Of a DNA stretch of 64,000 nt, positions 33,768 through 42,330 are shown in pieces; within the stretch, counting starts at the first letter, position 1; each line of letters opens with the position of its first letter. The stretch comes from Parasalinivibrio latis (GTDB lineage Bacteria > Pseudomonadota > Gammaproteobacteria > Enterobacterales > Vibrionaceae): assembly GCF_036825535.1 (NCBI RefSeq), contig NZ_CP098813.1, positions 1-64,000 of the forward strand, in the 5' to 3' direction. The position numbers and the translations under genes are program-made. A model generated the notes under the pieces. That model saw only the letters and a list, made by a program, of their open reading frames with translations, was not told the DNA's origin and made no database searches.

Positions 33768-34751
33768 ATGTTTGCCAAATTACTTGGAAAGAAACGCTCT
33801 ACACTCATGGCACTGGCAGTGGCGTCGTGCTTAAGCACCGGTGTTGCTCAGGCTGCCCCTGACTCCGTTCACTTCCTGATTCCCGGTGGTGCCGGTGGTG
33901 GTTGGGATGGTACTGCCCGTGGTACCGGTGAGGCACTCACCCGTTCAGGTATCCTGGAAACCGCATCTTACGAAAACCTTTCAGGCGGCGGTGGCGGTAA
34001 AGCGATTGCGCACCTGATTGAAACTGCTGACCAAGCTCACGATACGCTGATGGTGAACTCTACCCCTATCGTTATTCGCTCACTATCTAAGGTTTTCCCT
34101 CAGTCATTCCGTGACCTGACTCCAATTGCGGCCATTATCGGCGACTACGGTGCATTTGTTGTACCTGTAGATTCAAAATACAAAACCTTTAAAGATGTTG
34201 TTGCTGACTACAATAAGAACCCGCGTTCCGTATCGGTTGCCGGTGGCTCAGCCCGCGGCAGTATGGATCATTTGGTAGCCGCAATGGCATTTGGCGCAGC
34301 CGGTGGTGATCCACGCCGAGTGAAATACGTAGCTTACGATGCGGGTGGCAAAGCAATGGCAGGTTTGCTTTCCGGAGAAGCAGCTCTGCTTTCAACCGGA
34401 TTCAGTGAAGCACTTGCCCTCGCCAAAGCCGGTGAAGTTCGTATTCTCGCAGTCACCAGTGATGAGCGCTCCCCTGCTGCTCCGAACGTCCCCACCCTAA
34501 AAGAAGAAGGTTATGACGCGAGCTTTGTAAACTGGCGTGGATTCTTTGGCGCACCGGGCCTCCCTGCTGAGCAGGCGAAAGAGTACCAAGCAATGCTGGA
34601 GAAAATGTACTCCACCGGTGAATGGGCAGAGGTTCGTGACCGTAACGGCTGGACCGAAATCTTTATGCCGGGTGATGAATTTGTATCATTCCTCGAGAAC
34701 CAGGAAGTGGTTGTCGGCGACCTCATGCGCGAACTTGGTTTCCTGAAGTAA
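33768..34751 (+). CDS. tctC: Tripartite tricarboxylate transporter, periplasmic binding protein
   Basis: A 327-residue TctC-type solute receptor. A Sec signal peptide ends near residue 29 (GVAQAA). The mature protein shows the family start VHFLIPGGAGGGWDGTARG and ENLSGGGGGKAIAH. It delivers a carboxylate to the TctAB membrane unit encoded downstream. GGAAAGAGG precedes the start. A GC-rich hairpin follows the gene and may reduce read-through, giving more receptor than permease. Confidence 0.94.
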   Translation: MFAKLLGKKRSTLMALAVASCLSTGVAQAAPDSVHFLIPGGAGGGWDGTARGTGEALTRSGILETASYENLSGGGGGKAIAHLIETADQAHDTLMVNSTPIVIRSLSKVFPQSFRDLTPIAAIIGDYGAFVVPVDSKYKTFKDVVADYNKNPRSVSVAGGSARGSMDHLVAAMAFGAAGGDPRRVKYVAYDAGGKAMAGLLSGEAALLSTGFSEALALAKAGEVRILAVTSDERSPAAPNVPTLKEEGYDASFVNWRGFFGAPGLPAEQAKEYQAMLEKMYSTGEWAEVRDRNGWTEIFMPGDEFVSFLENQEVVVGDLMRELGFLK

Positions 34752-34762
34752 CTCTGCACTAC

Positions 34763-34790
34763 AGGCCGGGCAGCCCTGTCCGGCCTTTCT
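34763..34790 (+). terminator. Intercistronic hairpin between tctC and tctB
   Basis: AGGCCGGGCAG pairs with CTGTCCGGCCT (one G:U) and is followed by a short TTTCT tail. It is probably a partial terminator or a 3' protecting hairpin for tctC mRNA. Confidence 0.55.
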
Positions 34791-34817
34791 ACGCACCTGC
34801 CGCCCTGGAGTATTACT

Positions 34818-35309
34818 ATGCCGTTTACCAGAGACGTGACGTTAACAAAAGACCATATCGGTGGTCTGGTGTTTCTGTGTCTTTCGATAGCATACGGATA
34901 TTACGCAAAACAAATTCCGATGTTACCGGGAGATGAATTTGAACCTTTCCATGCCCAGACTCTGCCCACCTTTTTATCTTATGCAGGGGCAATAATTTCA
35001 GTATTGATGATTGTGACCGGAAGCCGCAGCCGAAAGGACGCGATATCGCTCACCGGCTATAACTTCATGCTTGTCGCCAAGCTATTGGTTTTGATTCTGG
35101 TATTTGCCTTTGCCTTGAAATGGGTAGGTTTTGTTCTCTCTACCATTGTTTTCCTGATGGGCGGATATTGGCTGCTGGGTGTCCGGGATGCCAAAACACT
35201 GATTGTTGCATCCGTCCCATTTGCTGTAGGCATTTGGTTTATTCTGGCGCAACTTCTGGATATTTATCTGGCGCCAGGTCGATTGTTTGAAACCCTGCTT
35301 GGAGGTTAA
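34818..35309 (+). CDS. tctB: Tripartite tricarboxylate transporter, small membrane subunit
   Basis: A 163-residue protein with about four predicted membrane segments, including GGLVFLCLSIAYGYYA near the start and LLVLILVFAFALKWVG in the middle. The length and position between tctC and tctA identify it as TctB. It ends five bases before tctA starts. GGAG lies upstream of the ATG. Confidence 0.92.
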   Translation: MPFTRDVTLTKDHIGGLVFLCLSIAYGYYAKQIPMLPGDEFEPFHAQTLPTFLSYAGAIISVLMIVTGSRSRKDAISLTGYNFMLVAKLLVLILVFAFALKWVGFVLSTIVFLMGGYWLLGVRDAKTLIVASVPFAVGIWFILAQLLDIYLAPGRLFETLLGG

Positions 35310-35314
35310 GCCCT

Positions 35315-36868
35315 ATGTTAGATGGAATTGCAACCGGGCTTGGTACGGCATTGATGCCGTTTAATATTTTGATGGTGGTTGTGGGCTGTTTCGCCGGTAC
35401 GTTTATAGGCATGTTACCCGGACTCGGTCCCATATCAGCGGTAGCCTTGATGATTCCCGTCACCTATGGCCTGGATCCAGCCTCCGGAATTATCTTGATG
35501 GCCGGAGTGTACTACGGTGCGGTGTTTGGTGGTTCAACATCATCTATCCTCATTAACGCTCCGGGCTGTGCAAGTACCGTAGTAACAGCATTTGACGGCT
35601 ACCCGATGGCACAGCGCCAGATGGCCGGTAAAGCGCTTGCTCTGGCAGCCTACAGCTCGTTCACTGGCGGTACTATCGGAGCCATTATCCTGCTGTTTGC
35701 TGCACCTGCCCTGGCATCGGTATCCCTCAGTTTCCAGTCGAGCGATTACTTTGCATTGATGGTGCTTGGCCTGACCGCCGTCTCTGCATTTTCTGGTAAA
35801 GGCCAGGTACTCAAAGCGATGATGATGACCATTTTTGGCCTGATGATCGCCACTATCGGGACAGATGTGATCACCGGAGCACCCCGCTTCACCTTCGGCA
35901 GTATGGATCTGGTGGACGGTATCAGCTTCCTGCTTCTGGCTATGGCGACCTTCGCCCTTGCGGAAGTCGTGATGACAGTGATGAAAGGCCAGCACAACGA
36001 AAAAGACCCGGACATGGACACCGAATCCCTCGGCAGTATGAAATTGTCCAAAGAGGAGGTTAAAGAAGTAGCCCCGACCGTTGGCCGTTCTTCTCTGTTT
36101 GGGTTCCTTGTTGGCGTATTGCCGGGTGCCGGAGCAACTATTGCATCTTTCCTGGCCTATGGCCTTGAGCGAAACCTCGCTCCTGAGCGGCTGAAAAAGC
36201 AGTTTGGTAAAGGCGCGCTGCGTGGACTGGCAGCACCGGAGTCAGCCAACAACGCGGCATCAACCGGCTCTTTCGTACCCTTATTGACACTCGGTATTCC
36301 GGGCTCTGGTACTACTGCAATCATGCTGGGAGCACTGATTGCTTATGGCATCCAGCCGGGTCCACGCCTATTCGTTGATAACCCGGACGTGTTCTGGTCG
36401 GTCATAATCTCTATGTACTTCGGCAACATCGTACTGTTGATTCTGAACCTGCCGCTGATTCCGTATATTTCACGGCTGCTGGCCATCCCGCGCCCGATCC
36501 TGATCCCGCTTATCCTGTTTTTCTCGATAACCGGTGTTTATTTGGTGAGCTTTAATACTTTCGATATCAACATGATGGTGCTGATTACTGTTGTGGCGAT
36601 ATTCCTGAGATTGCTGGATTTTCCAATGGCGCCAATGCTTCTGGGATTCATCCTTGGTGGCATTATGGAGAACAACCTCAGCCGGGCATTGATACTTTCT
36701 GACGGAAGTTTCTCATTCCTTTGGGAGCGTCCGATTACCCTGAGCATCATGGTACTGGCTGTTGTCATCATGGCCCTGCCACTTTTCAACCGCTTTGCCA
36801 AAAAGCCAGGCTTGAAAGATAGTATCAAGAGCAATGCCGGTATCACGGCTGACAAAGGGGAAGGCTAA
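35315..36868 (+). CDS. tctA: Tripartite tricarboxylate transporter, large membrane subunit
   Basis: A 517-residue polytopic membrane protein with about ten to twelve hydrophobic segments. Family signatures include GTFIGMLPGLGPISAVALM near residue 28 and GVLPGAGATIASFLAYGLER at about 267, the duplicated GLPG-type motifs of TctA. It forms the translocation channel with TctB and receives ligand from TctC. Citrate-like tricarboxylates are the classic substrates, but many homologues carry other carboxylates. Confidence 0.95.
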   Translation: MLDGIATGLGTALMPFNILMVVVGCFAGTFIGMLPGLGPISAVALMIPVTYGLDPASGIILMAGVYYGAVFGGSTSSILINAPGCASTVVTAFDGYPMAQRQMAGKALALAAYSSFTGGTIGAIILLFAAPALASVSLSFQSSDYFALMVLGLTAVSAFSGKGQVLKAMMMTIFGLMIATIGTDVITGAPRFTFGSMDLVDGISFLLLAMATFALAEVVMTVMKGQHNEKDPDMDTESLGSMKLSKEEVKEVAPTVGRSSLFGFLVGVLPGAGATIASFLAYGLERNLAPERLKKQFGKGALRGLAAPESANNAASTGSFVPLLTLGIPGSGTTAIMLGALIAYGIQPGPRLFVDNPDVFWSVIISMYFGNIVLLILNLPLIPYISRLLAIPRPILIPLILFFSITGVYLVSFNTFDINMMVLITVVAIFLRLLDFPMAPMLLGFILGGIMENNLSRALILSDGSFSFLWERPITLSIMVLAVVIMALPLFNRFAKKPGLKDSIKSNAGITADKGEG

Positions 36869-36909
36869 CCCCCAAGTGACAAATCTTTCTTTTCCTTTAC
36901 TTCGACATT

Positions 36910-36948
36910 TGCCCCTTTATCTCCTCCCATGAGAAGGGGCATTTTTTT
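36910..36948 (+). terminator. Intrinsic terminator after tctA
   Basis: TGCCCCTT and AAGGGGCA pair around a long loop, followed by TTTTTTT. Confidence 0.75.
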
Positions 36949-36958
36949 CTAAACGGGT

Positions 36959-38092
36959 TTATTCCAAATTCACCAGATAGTTGGTTTTGCTCGTTGTCAT
37001 ATAGCCAATTCCAAACTCATTTCCGGTAAAACCCCGGTTAATCAGGTCAGCCAGACCGGCCTTGTTCGCATGAGCACCAAACCAGAGATGAATTGTCCCG
37101 TTATTCTCAACAACGGTTGGTCCAATAACCTGACCTGATGCCCAGGAGAGTGTCCCATCCGAATTCCCGCGGTTTAAAATGGGTAAATCCGCTTCCTTAA
37201 AATTTCCCGGGCTTTCTTCTACAGCATTCAAAATCGCCACTTGTTGCCACTTGGGGTCTGAGTTTACGTCGTAGGAAGCTAAGTCATAAACTAAATGTAC
37301 TTTTCCATCCATTTCGAATGCCATCGGCGTTGAATACCCGGCATACCCTTTGCTTTCTCCGTAGCGGGCAGTTGGCGAATGTGCGATGGCTGGTGTAGAG
37401 AAAGCCACTCCATCACTGCTTTCAGCCACACCGATTACGTTTTTGGGACCACTGCCACTGCTATCCGGCCCCACTCCACTGAAATAGAGCCATATTTTAC
37501 CGTCTTTCACCAGTGCCGCCGGTTCTGCCACCGAATAACCGTTCCAATCAGTTGCAGTTGATGATACCCGGATAACAGGCGTGCCGGTCAGCGTCCAGCT
37601 TGAACCATCTGCCGACTGGGCATGGACAATTTCCATGGGAGGTGAATGGTTTTCAGGGTATACCGCCGTCAGGTACATATGGTAATTGCTGTTAAAAAAG
37701 ACGACTGAAGGCGTTTCCAGGCTGGCAAAAGACGTTGATGTTACATCCACTAATGGCAGGGTTGAGGCAAGGTTCCAGGTAACTCCGTCCGTAGAATCAA
37801 AACGGAATGGTAAAATCGGCGCCTTAAAGGGCGTTACCGTACTCGTTGTCGCATACATTCGAAAACTGCCTGGAGTTCCGGTGACATGGGGATCTCCCCA
37901 CAACGCCTGTGCTCTGTGATCGCCAGCGGAAAGAACCGGGAGGCTGTTATTTTGTATATTCCACCCACTTTGTTCTGTAGGTGGAGGAGGCGCAGGTTTC
38001 ACACTGCTTCCGCTTCCGCCCGACGCTTTCTCTTCACCACACCCTGTCGTTGAGAGAACCGTAGATAACACCAATACAGTCAGTCGTTTCAT
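36959..38092 (-). CDS. Lipoprotein with GH32/43-like beta-propeller
   Basis: A 377-residue predicted lipoprotein. The signal peptide ends in LSTTGC (Cys18), followed by a low-complexity Gly/Ser/Pro linker. The mature domain shows recurring short strands: GDPHVTGTPGSFRMYATTS, SLETPSVVFFNSNYHMYL, VAEPAALVKDGKIWLYFSG and IGPTVVENNGTIHLWFGA. This pattern is typical of the five-bladed propellers of glycosidase clans (GH43/GH32/GH130). Catalytic acids cannot be assigned by eye, so it may be a hydrolase or a binding protein. The ATG at 38092 begins the signal peptide. It converges on tctA. Confidence 0.8.
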   Translation of the reverse strand: MKRLTVLVLSTVLSTTGCGEEKASGGSGSSVKPAPPPPTEQSGWNIQNNSLPVLSAGDHRAQALWGDPHVTGTPGSFRMYATTSTVTPFKAPILPFRFDSTDGVTWNLASTLPLVDVTSTSFASLETPSVVFFNSNYHMYLTAVYPENHSPPMEIVHAQSADGSSWTLTGTPVIRVSSTATDWNGYSVAEPAALVKDGKIWLYFSGVGPDSSGSGPKNVIGVAESSDGVAFSTPAIAHSPTARYGESKGYAGYSTPMAFEMDGKVHLVYDLASYDVNSDPKWQQVAILNAVEESPGNFKEADLPILNRGNSDGTLSWASGQVIGPTVVENNGTIHLWFGAHANKAGLADLINRGFTGNEFGIGYMTTSKTNYLVNLE

Positions 38093-38350
38093 AATTCCGT
38101 TCACAAACGATACCAGCACACCTTATCTGTACCACATTTTCAGACTGGTTAACCTAACAAAAGACGCATAATCAATACAAAATCCTTCCAATTATCAACA
38201 CGAAAGCATAGCATCCCGATGCGCATCTACTATTAATTTGCCTGTCAATTTTGGTACGTTACCGCGCCAGCGATGGGCAATTAGAACAGCGACGTACTTT
38301 TGATTATTGCCGGGTTTCCCCGCTCCACATTCTGGAAAAACTCTATAAAA

Positions 38351-39469
38351 ATGAAAAAACTGTCCATTGTGCTTTCTTCCGCGCTGCTGTCAGCATGTAC
38401 CATCAACCCCTATGCCCCGGAATGCGACTGCAACACCACTACAGTTCATCCACCGATCACCGAATCCAGGCCGGACAAAAATAAAGAAGCAGCCGAAAAA
38501 CTCTATAAATACCTCGCAGCACAGGTAAAAAAGCAATGGGGCGACGATGAATACCTGGAGTCGGGGAAACACCGCTACGTCAAATATATTGACGGTTACC
38601 GCACCCGCGCCCACATTGATTTTGATGCTGGAAAAATCTACGTCTCTACAGTGTCCCAACACCAACCTAAAGAGAAATTGCAGAAAGCAATCGTCCAAAC
38701 CCTGTTAATGCCAGCAGATCCACAGCATGCCGAACTTTTTACTGACAAAGAAGTTGTACTTAGAGGGAAACCCTTTTTGCTTGGTCAGGTGGTAGACCAT
38801 GATGGAAAACCGATTGAGTGGGAATGGCGGGCCAACCGCTTTGCTGATTACTTGATTGAGAACAAATTGCACGCCAAAACCATCAAGCATGGCAAGGCGT
38901 ACTATGTTCAGATTGATATGGTGAAAGATCACCTTGCCCAGCGGGAATACCAGTATGCCCATTTGGTCAGAGATGCAGCACACCGCTACAACCTGTCAGA
39001 AGACTTAATTTATGCCATTATCAAAACAGAAAGCAGTTTTAACCCTTATGCAGTAAGCCACGCAGGTGCCTATGGCCTGATGCAGGTTATCCCGAAGACT
39101 GCCGGGGCAGATGTGTTCAACCTTGTGAAGAATCAACCGGGTATCCCCACGAAAGAGTACCTCTTTGATCCCGCGAACAACATAGATACCGGCGCCGCAT
39201 ACCTGCATATCCTGAAAACCCGTTATCTTCGCGATGTGAAAAATCCAAGCTCTCGCCATTTCAGCATGATTTCTGCGTACAACGGTGGAACCGGCGGTGT
39301 TCTTGCGACGTTTGATACCGATCGAAAGTTCGCGATGGAAAAGCTTAACCGCCTCAATTCCCGCCAGGTTTATGATGCACTGACAACTAAACACCCAAAG
39401 GATGAAGCGCGGCGTTACCTGCAAAAAGTACTCTATTTCCAAAAGGATTTTAACGAGGGAAACAGCTAG
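38351..39469 (+). CDS. mltC: Membrane-bound lytic murein transglycosylase C
   Basis: A 372-residue outer-membrane lipoprotein that cleaves peptidoglycan with formation of anhydromuramic acid. The lipobox LLSAC places Cys16 at the mature N-terminus. An N-terminal MltC-specific domain (about 50-210) precedes the SLT domain. The catalytic glutamate is Glu227 in AIIKTESSFNPYAVS, followed by AYGLMQVIPKTAG and ISAYNGGTGGVL. The sequence parallels Escherichia coli MltC throughout. The ATG at 38351 is used because it starts the signal peptide. Confidence 0.95.
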   Translation: MKKLSIVLSSALLSACTINPYAPECDCNTTTVHPPITESRPDKNKEAAEKLYKYLAAQVKKQWGDDEYLESGKHRYVKYIDGYRTRAHIDFDAGKIYVSTVSQHQPKEKLQKAIVQTLLMPADPQHAELFTDKEVVLRGKPFLLGQVVDHDGKPIEWEWRANRFADYLIENKLHAKTIKHGKAYYVQIDMVKDHLAQREYQYAHLVRDAAHRYNLSEDLIYAIIKTESSFNPYAVSHAGAYGLMQVIPKTAGADVFNLVKNQPGIPTKEYLFDPANNIDTGAAYLHILKTRYLRDVKNPSSRHFSMISAYNGGTGGVLATFDTDRKFAMEKLNRLNSRQVYDALTTKHPKDEARRYLQKVLYFQKDFNEGNS

Positions 39470-39784
39470 CAAATCATGATTTTGAGGCACGGTTTTAAAC
39501 CGGGTCCGAATCTCAGGCGGCAGAGTTATTGCGGAATACTCATGAGGACGAATTGAAAATAAGCAAGTGCAGAGTGATCTGATATGTAACCCGTTCCGTT
39601 GAATGTACACAGATCACATTTTCCTATACCTCACAGTATGTTAATCGCACATTACTGTTTGTTTGCTATGATTATAAATGCGTATATTTTATCTAGAAAT
39701 CGGGAAAAATCGCACTGCCGCTTTCTGAACACTGGCTAATGATGTTTGCGGCTCAGTTGTACTGAACAAGGAGGCTGTATCAGT
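39470..39784. other. Intergenic region between mltC and the globin-coupled cyclase
   Basis: 315 bp with no gene. It is AT-rich towards the 3' end and should contain the promoter of the globin-coupled diguanylate cyclase. I saw no clear terminator after mltC and no recognised operator. Confidence 0.4.
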
Positions 39785-40894
39785 ATGAACAGTTCGCACC
39801 AAACACTGCTGGAGCAGATGCGCATAACAGAGTTCGAAATTTCAACCCGGAAACAACTCCTCAACCTGACTCATGACGATGAGATGTTGCTTGGCAGTTG
39901 CAAAGAGAAAATTGAAAACAATCTAAAATCACTAATCGACAAGTTCTACAGTGAACAGACCTCCATGCCAGAAGTTGCCCTGTTAATCGGTGACAGGGAT
40001 ACACTCAGCAAACTGAAAATCACCCAAGAGAAATACATTCGCGACCTTTTTAGTGGTTACTATGATATGGAGTATGTGAACCACAGATTACGTATCGGTC
40101 TCGTGCATAAGCGAATCGGGGTGGAACCCAAGCTTTACCTGGCTGCCATACATGCCTTACAAAATCATATCGTCAGTCTTTTTAAGGAAATGATACCAAA
40201 CACTGAAGAGAGAGAGCCTATATTACGTGCCCTCGAAAAACTGATTCTTTTCGACATCACCCTCGTATTTGACTGTTACATCAAGAGTATGTTGACTGAA
40301 ATAGAAATTGCTAAAAATAAATCCGAGCAATATGCCTCTTTACTCGAAGAGAAAATTTCTGAACGCACCGCCCAGTTGGAAGAGTTATCACGTACTGATG
40401 CACTTACCGGTTTATTAAATGTCCGTCATCTGGAAGAGTCCGTCACAAGAATGTTAAGAGCTGCTGAACGCCGTCGCGAGCCAGTACTTATTGCTTTTAT
40501 TGATATCGATGATTTCAAAATCATAAACGACTCACACGGCCATCAATATGGAGATGAGGTGATCTGTGCTGTTGCAGAATCCATTAAAGCCGCGTCACGC
40601 ATCGAAGATGAGTGCTTTCGTTACGGTGGGGATGAATTTTGTGTGCTTATGAGCAACTGCTCAATGAATGCCGTCACCATCTGGCAAGACCGCGTGCTCA
40701 AATTCCTTAGCGAGAACATTCAACACGTGAACTTGAGTTTTGGTTTCTCTCAAGCAGGTCCGGAGTCTTATCCTTCAGCGAAGGAAGCACTTATCAATGC
40801 GGATAAAGACATGTATAGAACTAAGTCAACAAAGAAACGGTCAAATGGAGTGGTAAGTATCTCTAAGAAAAATGCGGCCAAGTCAAACCATTAA
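39785..40894 (+). CDS. Globin-coupled diguanylate cyclase
   Basis: A 369-residue soluble protein. The N-terminal protoglobin domain spans about 1-170 and has the proximal haem ligand His108 in GLVHKRIGVEPKLYLAAI, the sensor-globin signature. A coiled-coil linker (EEKISERTAQLEELSR) leads into a GGDEF domain with active site GGDEF (281-285). The I-site RIED lies exactly five residues before it. It should sense oxygen (or CO/NO) through haem and make c-di-GMP, as DosC/YddV does. AAGGAGG precedes the ATG at 39785. It converges on the HD-GYP regulator, which degrades the same messenger. Confidence 0.93.
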   Translation: MNSSHQTLLEQMRITEFEISTRKQLLNLTHDDEMLLGSCKEKIENNLKSLIDKFYSEQTSMPEVALLIGDRDTLSKLKITQEKYIRDLFSGYYDMEYVNHRLRIGLVHKRIGVEPKLYLAAIHALQNHIVSLFKEMIPNTEEREPILRALEKLILFDITLVFDCYIKSMLTEIEIAKNKSEQYASLLEEKISERTAQLEELSRTDALTGLLNVRHLEESVTRMLRAAERRREPVLIAFIDIDDFKIINDSHGHQYGDEVICAVAESIKAASRIEDECFRYGGDEFCVLMSNCSMNAVTIWQDRVLKFLSENIQHVNLSFGFSQAGPESYPSAKEALINADKDMYRTKSTKKRSNGVVSISKKNAAKSNH

Positions 40895-40959
40895 AGTACT
40901 TTCCTATACTTTCAATTCATACCTCTTCAAGAGGTACTAATGTTTTTACATAGCATCAG

Positions 40960-42315
40960 CTAGTTAATACCTTCAATCATTTCCCGGATAACATTAAAAT
41001 CTTTTCCTTTTTCTATACACTCAACTTGATAAGAGTCCATTTGGCCTTCATCTATTCCAGTGACTGAATCGTCAGTCAAGGCGATGATTTTCAAATCACT
41101 ATATTTTCCTCTAATGTCTGTTAGCAGGGAGAAGTTCTCTGCACATAATAGGTTGTAGTCAATAATAAGGACATTACAACTATTACTTTCTAGGCGTTTC
41201 AGGCAATCGTCTTTATTATGGGCATGAATAGAGATATGGAATTTGTAACCTTCTAATATAGCGGTCAATACTTCACAAAAATGTCTGTCATTATCGACAA
41301 TTCCAACACATGGGCCACTATGTCTTTCGATTTCTTTTTTATCCCATTCCTCTTTAATTTCTAACATTGCCGGTAACACTTGATCTAACAGGGACACAAT
41401 GTGTGGGTCAAAATGAGTCCCAGCATCGGCTTTAATCGTATTGACACTCTTTTCAACACTCCAGGGCTCTTTGTACGGACGTTTCATTGTTAACGCATCA
41501 AACACATCAGCAATAGCAACAATACGTGCGGATTCTGGAATTTCTTCCCCTGAAAGCCCCCTTGGATATCCTGAACCATCCCATTTTTCATGGTGGTATC
41601 GGGCTACTTCAGCCGCAAGTTTGAAAATTGGGGCATGGCTGCGGCTCAATATTTCATACCCAACCTCAGTATGTTGCTTCATATGTTCCCACTCTTCACT
41701 TGTCAGCTTTCGTGGGGCCTTTAAAACAGAGTCCAACGTCCCTATCTTACCTGTATCATGCATAGTGGCCGCCAACTCCAACAGGTCAGCCGAGCGGCGT
41801 GGCCATCCGGCAGCCAATGCCAGCAGTTTTGAATAAGCCGCCATTCGCCAAATATGAACCCCGGTATCACTGTCATTGTAGTGGCCAGCTTCACCCAACA
41901 TGTATATAGCTTCACGCTGTACAATCTCAAGTTCTTTCGCCCTGACCAGGGACAGGTGGGTTTTTACTCTCCTTAAAACCAATGGTGCTGAAACTGGCTT
42001 TTGAATATAATCCACCCCGCCAACATCAAACCCTTTTTCTTCGTCTTCCTGTTGTCCCATTGCTGTCACAAATATTACTGGAATATGCTCTGTTTCTTGT
42101 GATGATTTTAGCGTTTCACAGACTTGATAACCATTCATATCCGGCATCATCACATCCAGTAAAATAAGATCCGGGGAATGTTTTTCTACAGCCTGAAGGG
42201 CCTTTTCTCCATTAGGCGCAAAGATTAACTGGTAGTGATCCTTTAATATCTGTTGCAGTAACTTCAAATTATTGGGTTCATCATCAACCAGTAAGATTTT
42301 AAACTTGTCGTTCAT
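40960..42315 (-). CDS. Response regulator with HD-GYP phosphodiesterase and second receiver-like domain
   Basis: A 451-residue regulator. The N-terminal receiver domain carries phospho-acceptor Asp54 (LILLDVMMPDMNG). The HD-GYP domain spans about 140-330, with HDTGK at 186-190 and HHEKWDGSGYP at 241-251, so the c-di-GMP phosphodiesterase motifs are complete. From about 337 a second receiver-like domain follows (GIVDNDRHFCEVLTAILEG, then NVLIIDYNLL), partly diverged. It lies 15 nt downstream of the hybrid kinase gene and is its likely output partner. Two receivers flanking an HD-GYP domain is an uncommon layout. Confidence 0.93.
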   Translation of the reverse strand: MNDKFKILLVDDEPNNLKLLQQILKDHYQLIFAPNGEKALQAVEKHSPDLILLDVMMPDMNGYQVCETLKSSQETEHIPVIFVTAMGQQEDEEKGFDVGGVDYIQKPVSAPLVLRRVKTHLSLVRAKELEIVQREAIYMLGEAGHYNDSDTGVHIWRMAAYSKLLALAAGWPRRSADLLELAATMHDTGKIGTLDSVLKAPRKLTSEEWEHMKQHTEVGYEILSRSHAPIFKLAAEVARYHHEKWDGSGYPRGLSGEEIPESARIVAIADVFDALTMKRPYKEPWSVEKSVNTIKADAGTHFDPHIVSLLDQVLPAMLEIKEEWDKKEIERHSGPCVGIVDNDRHFCEVLTAILEGYKFHISIHAHNKDDCLKRLESNSCNVLIIDYNLLCAENFSLLTDIRGKYSDLKIIALTDDSVTGIDEGQMDSYQVECIEKGKDFNVIREMIEGIN

Positions 42316-42330
42316 TATAACTCCTACTCG

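Noticed and set aside
40915..40945. Small hairpin TACCTC/GAGGTA between the convergent cyclase and HD-GYP genes as a terminator
   Set aside because: The stem is only six bases and the T tract is distant; too weak to call.
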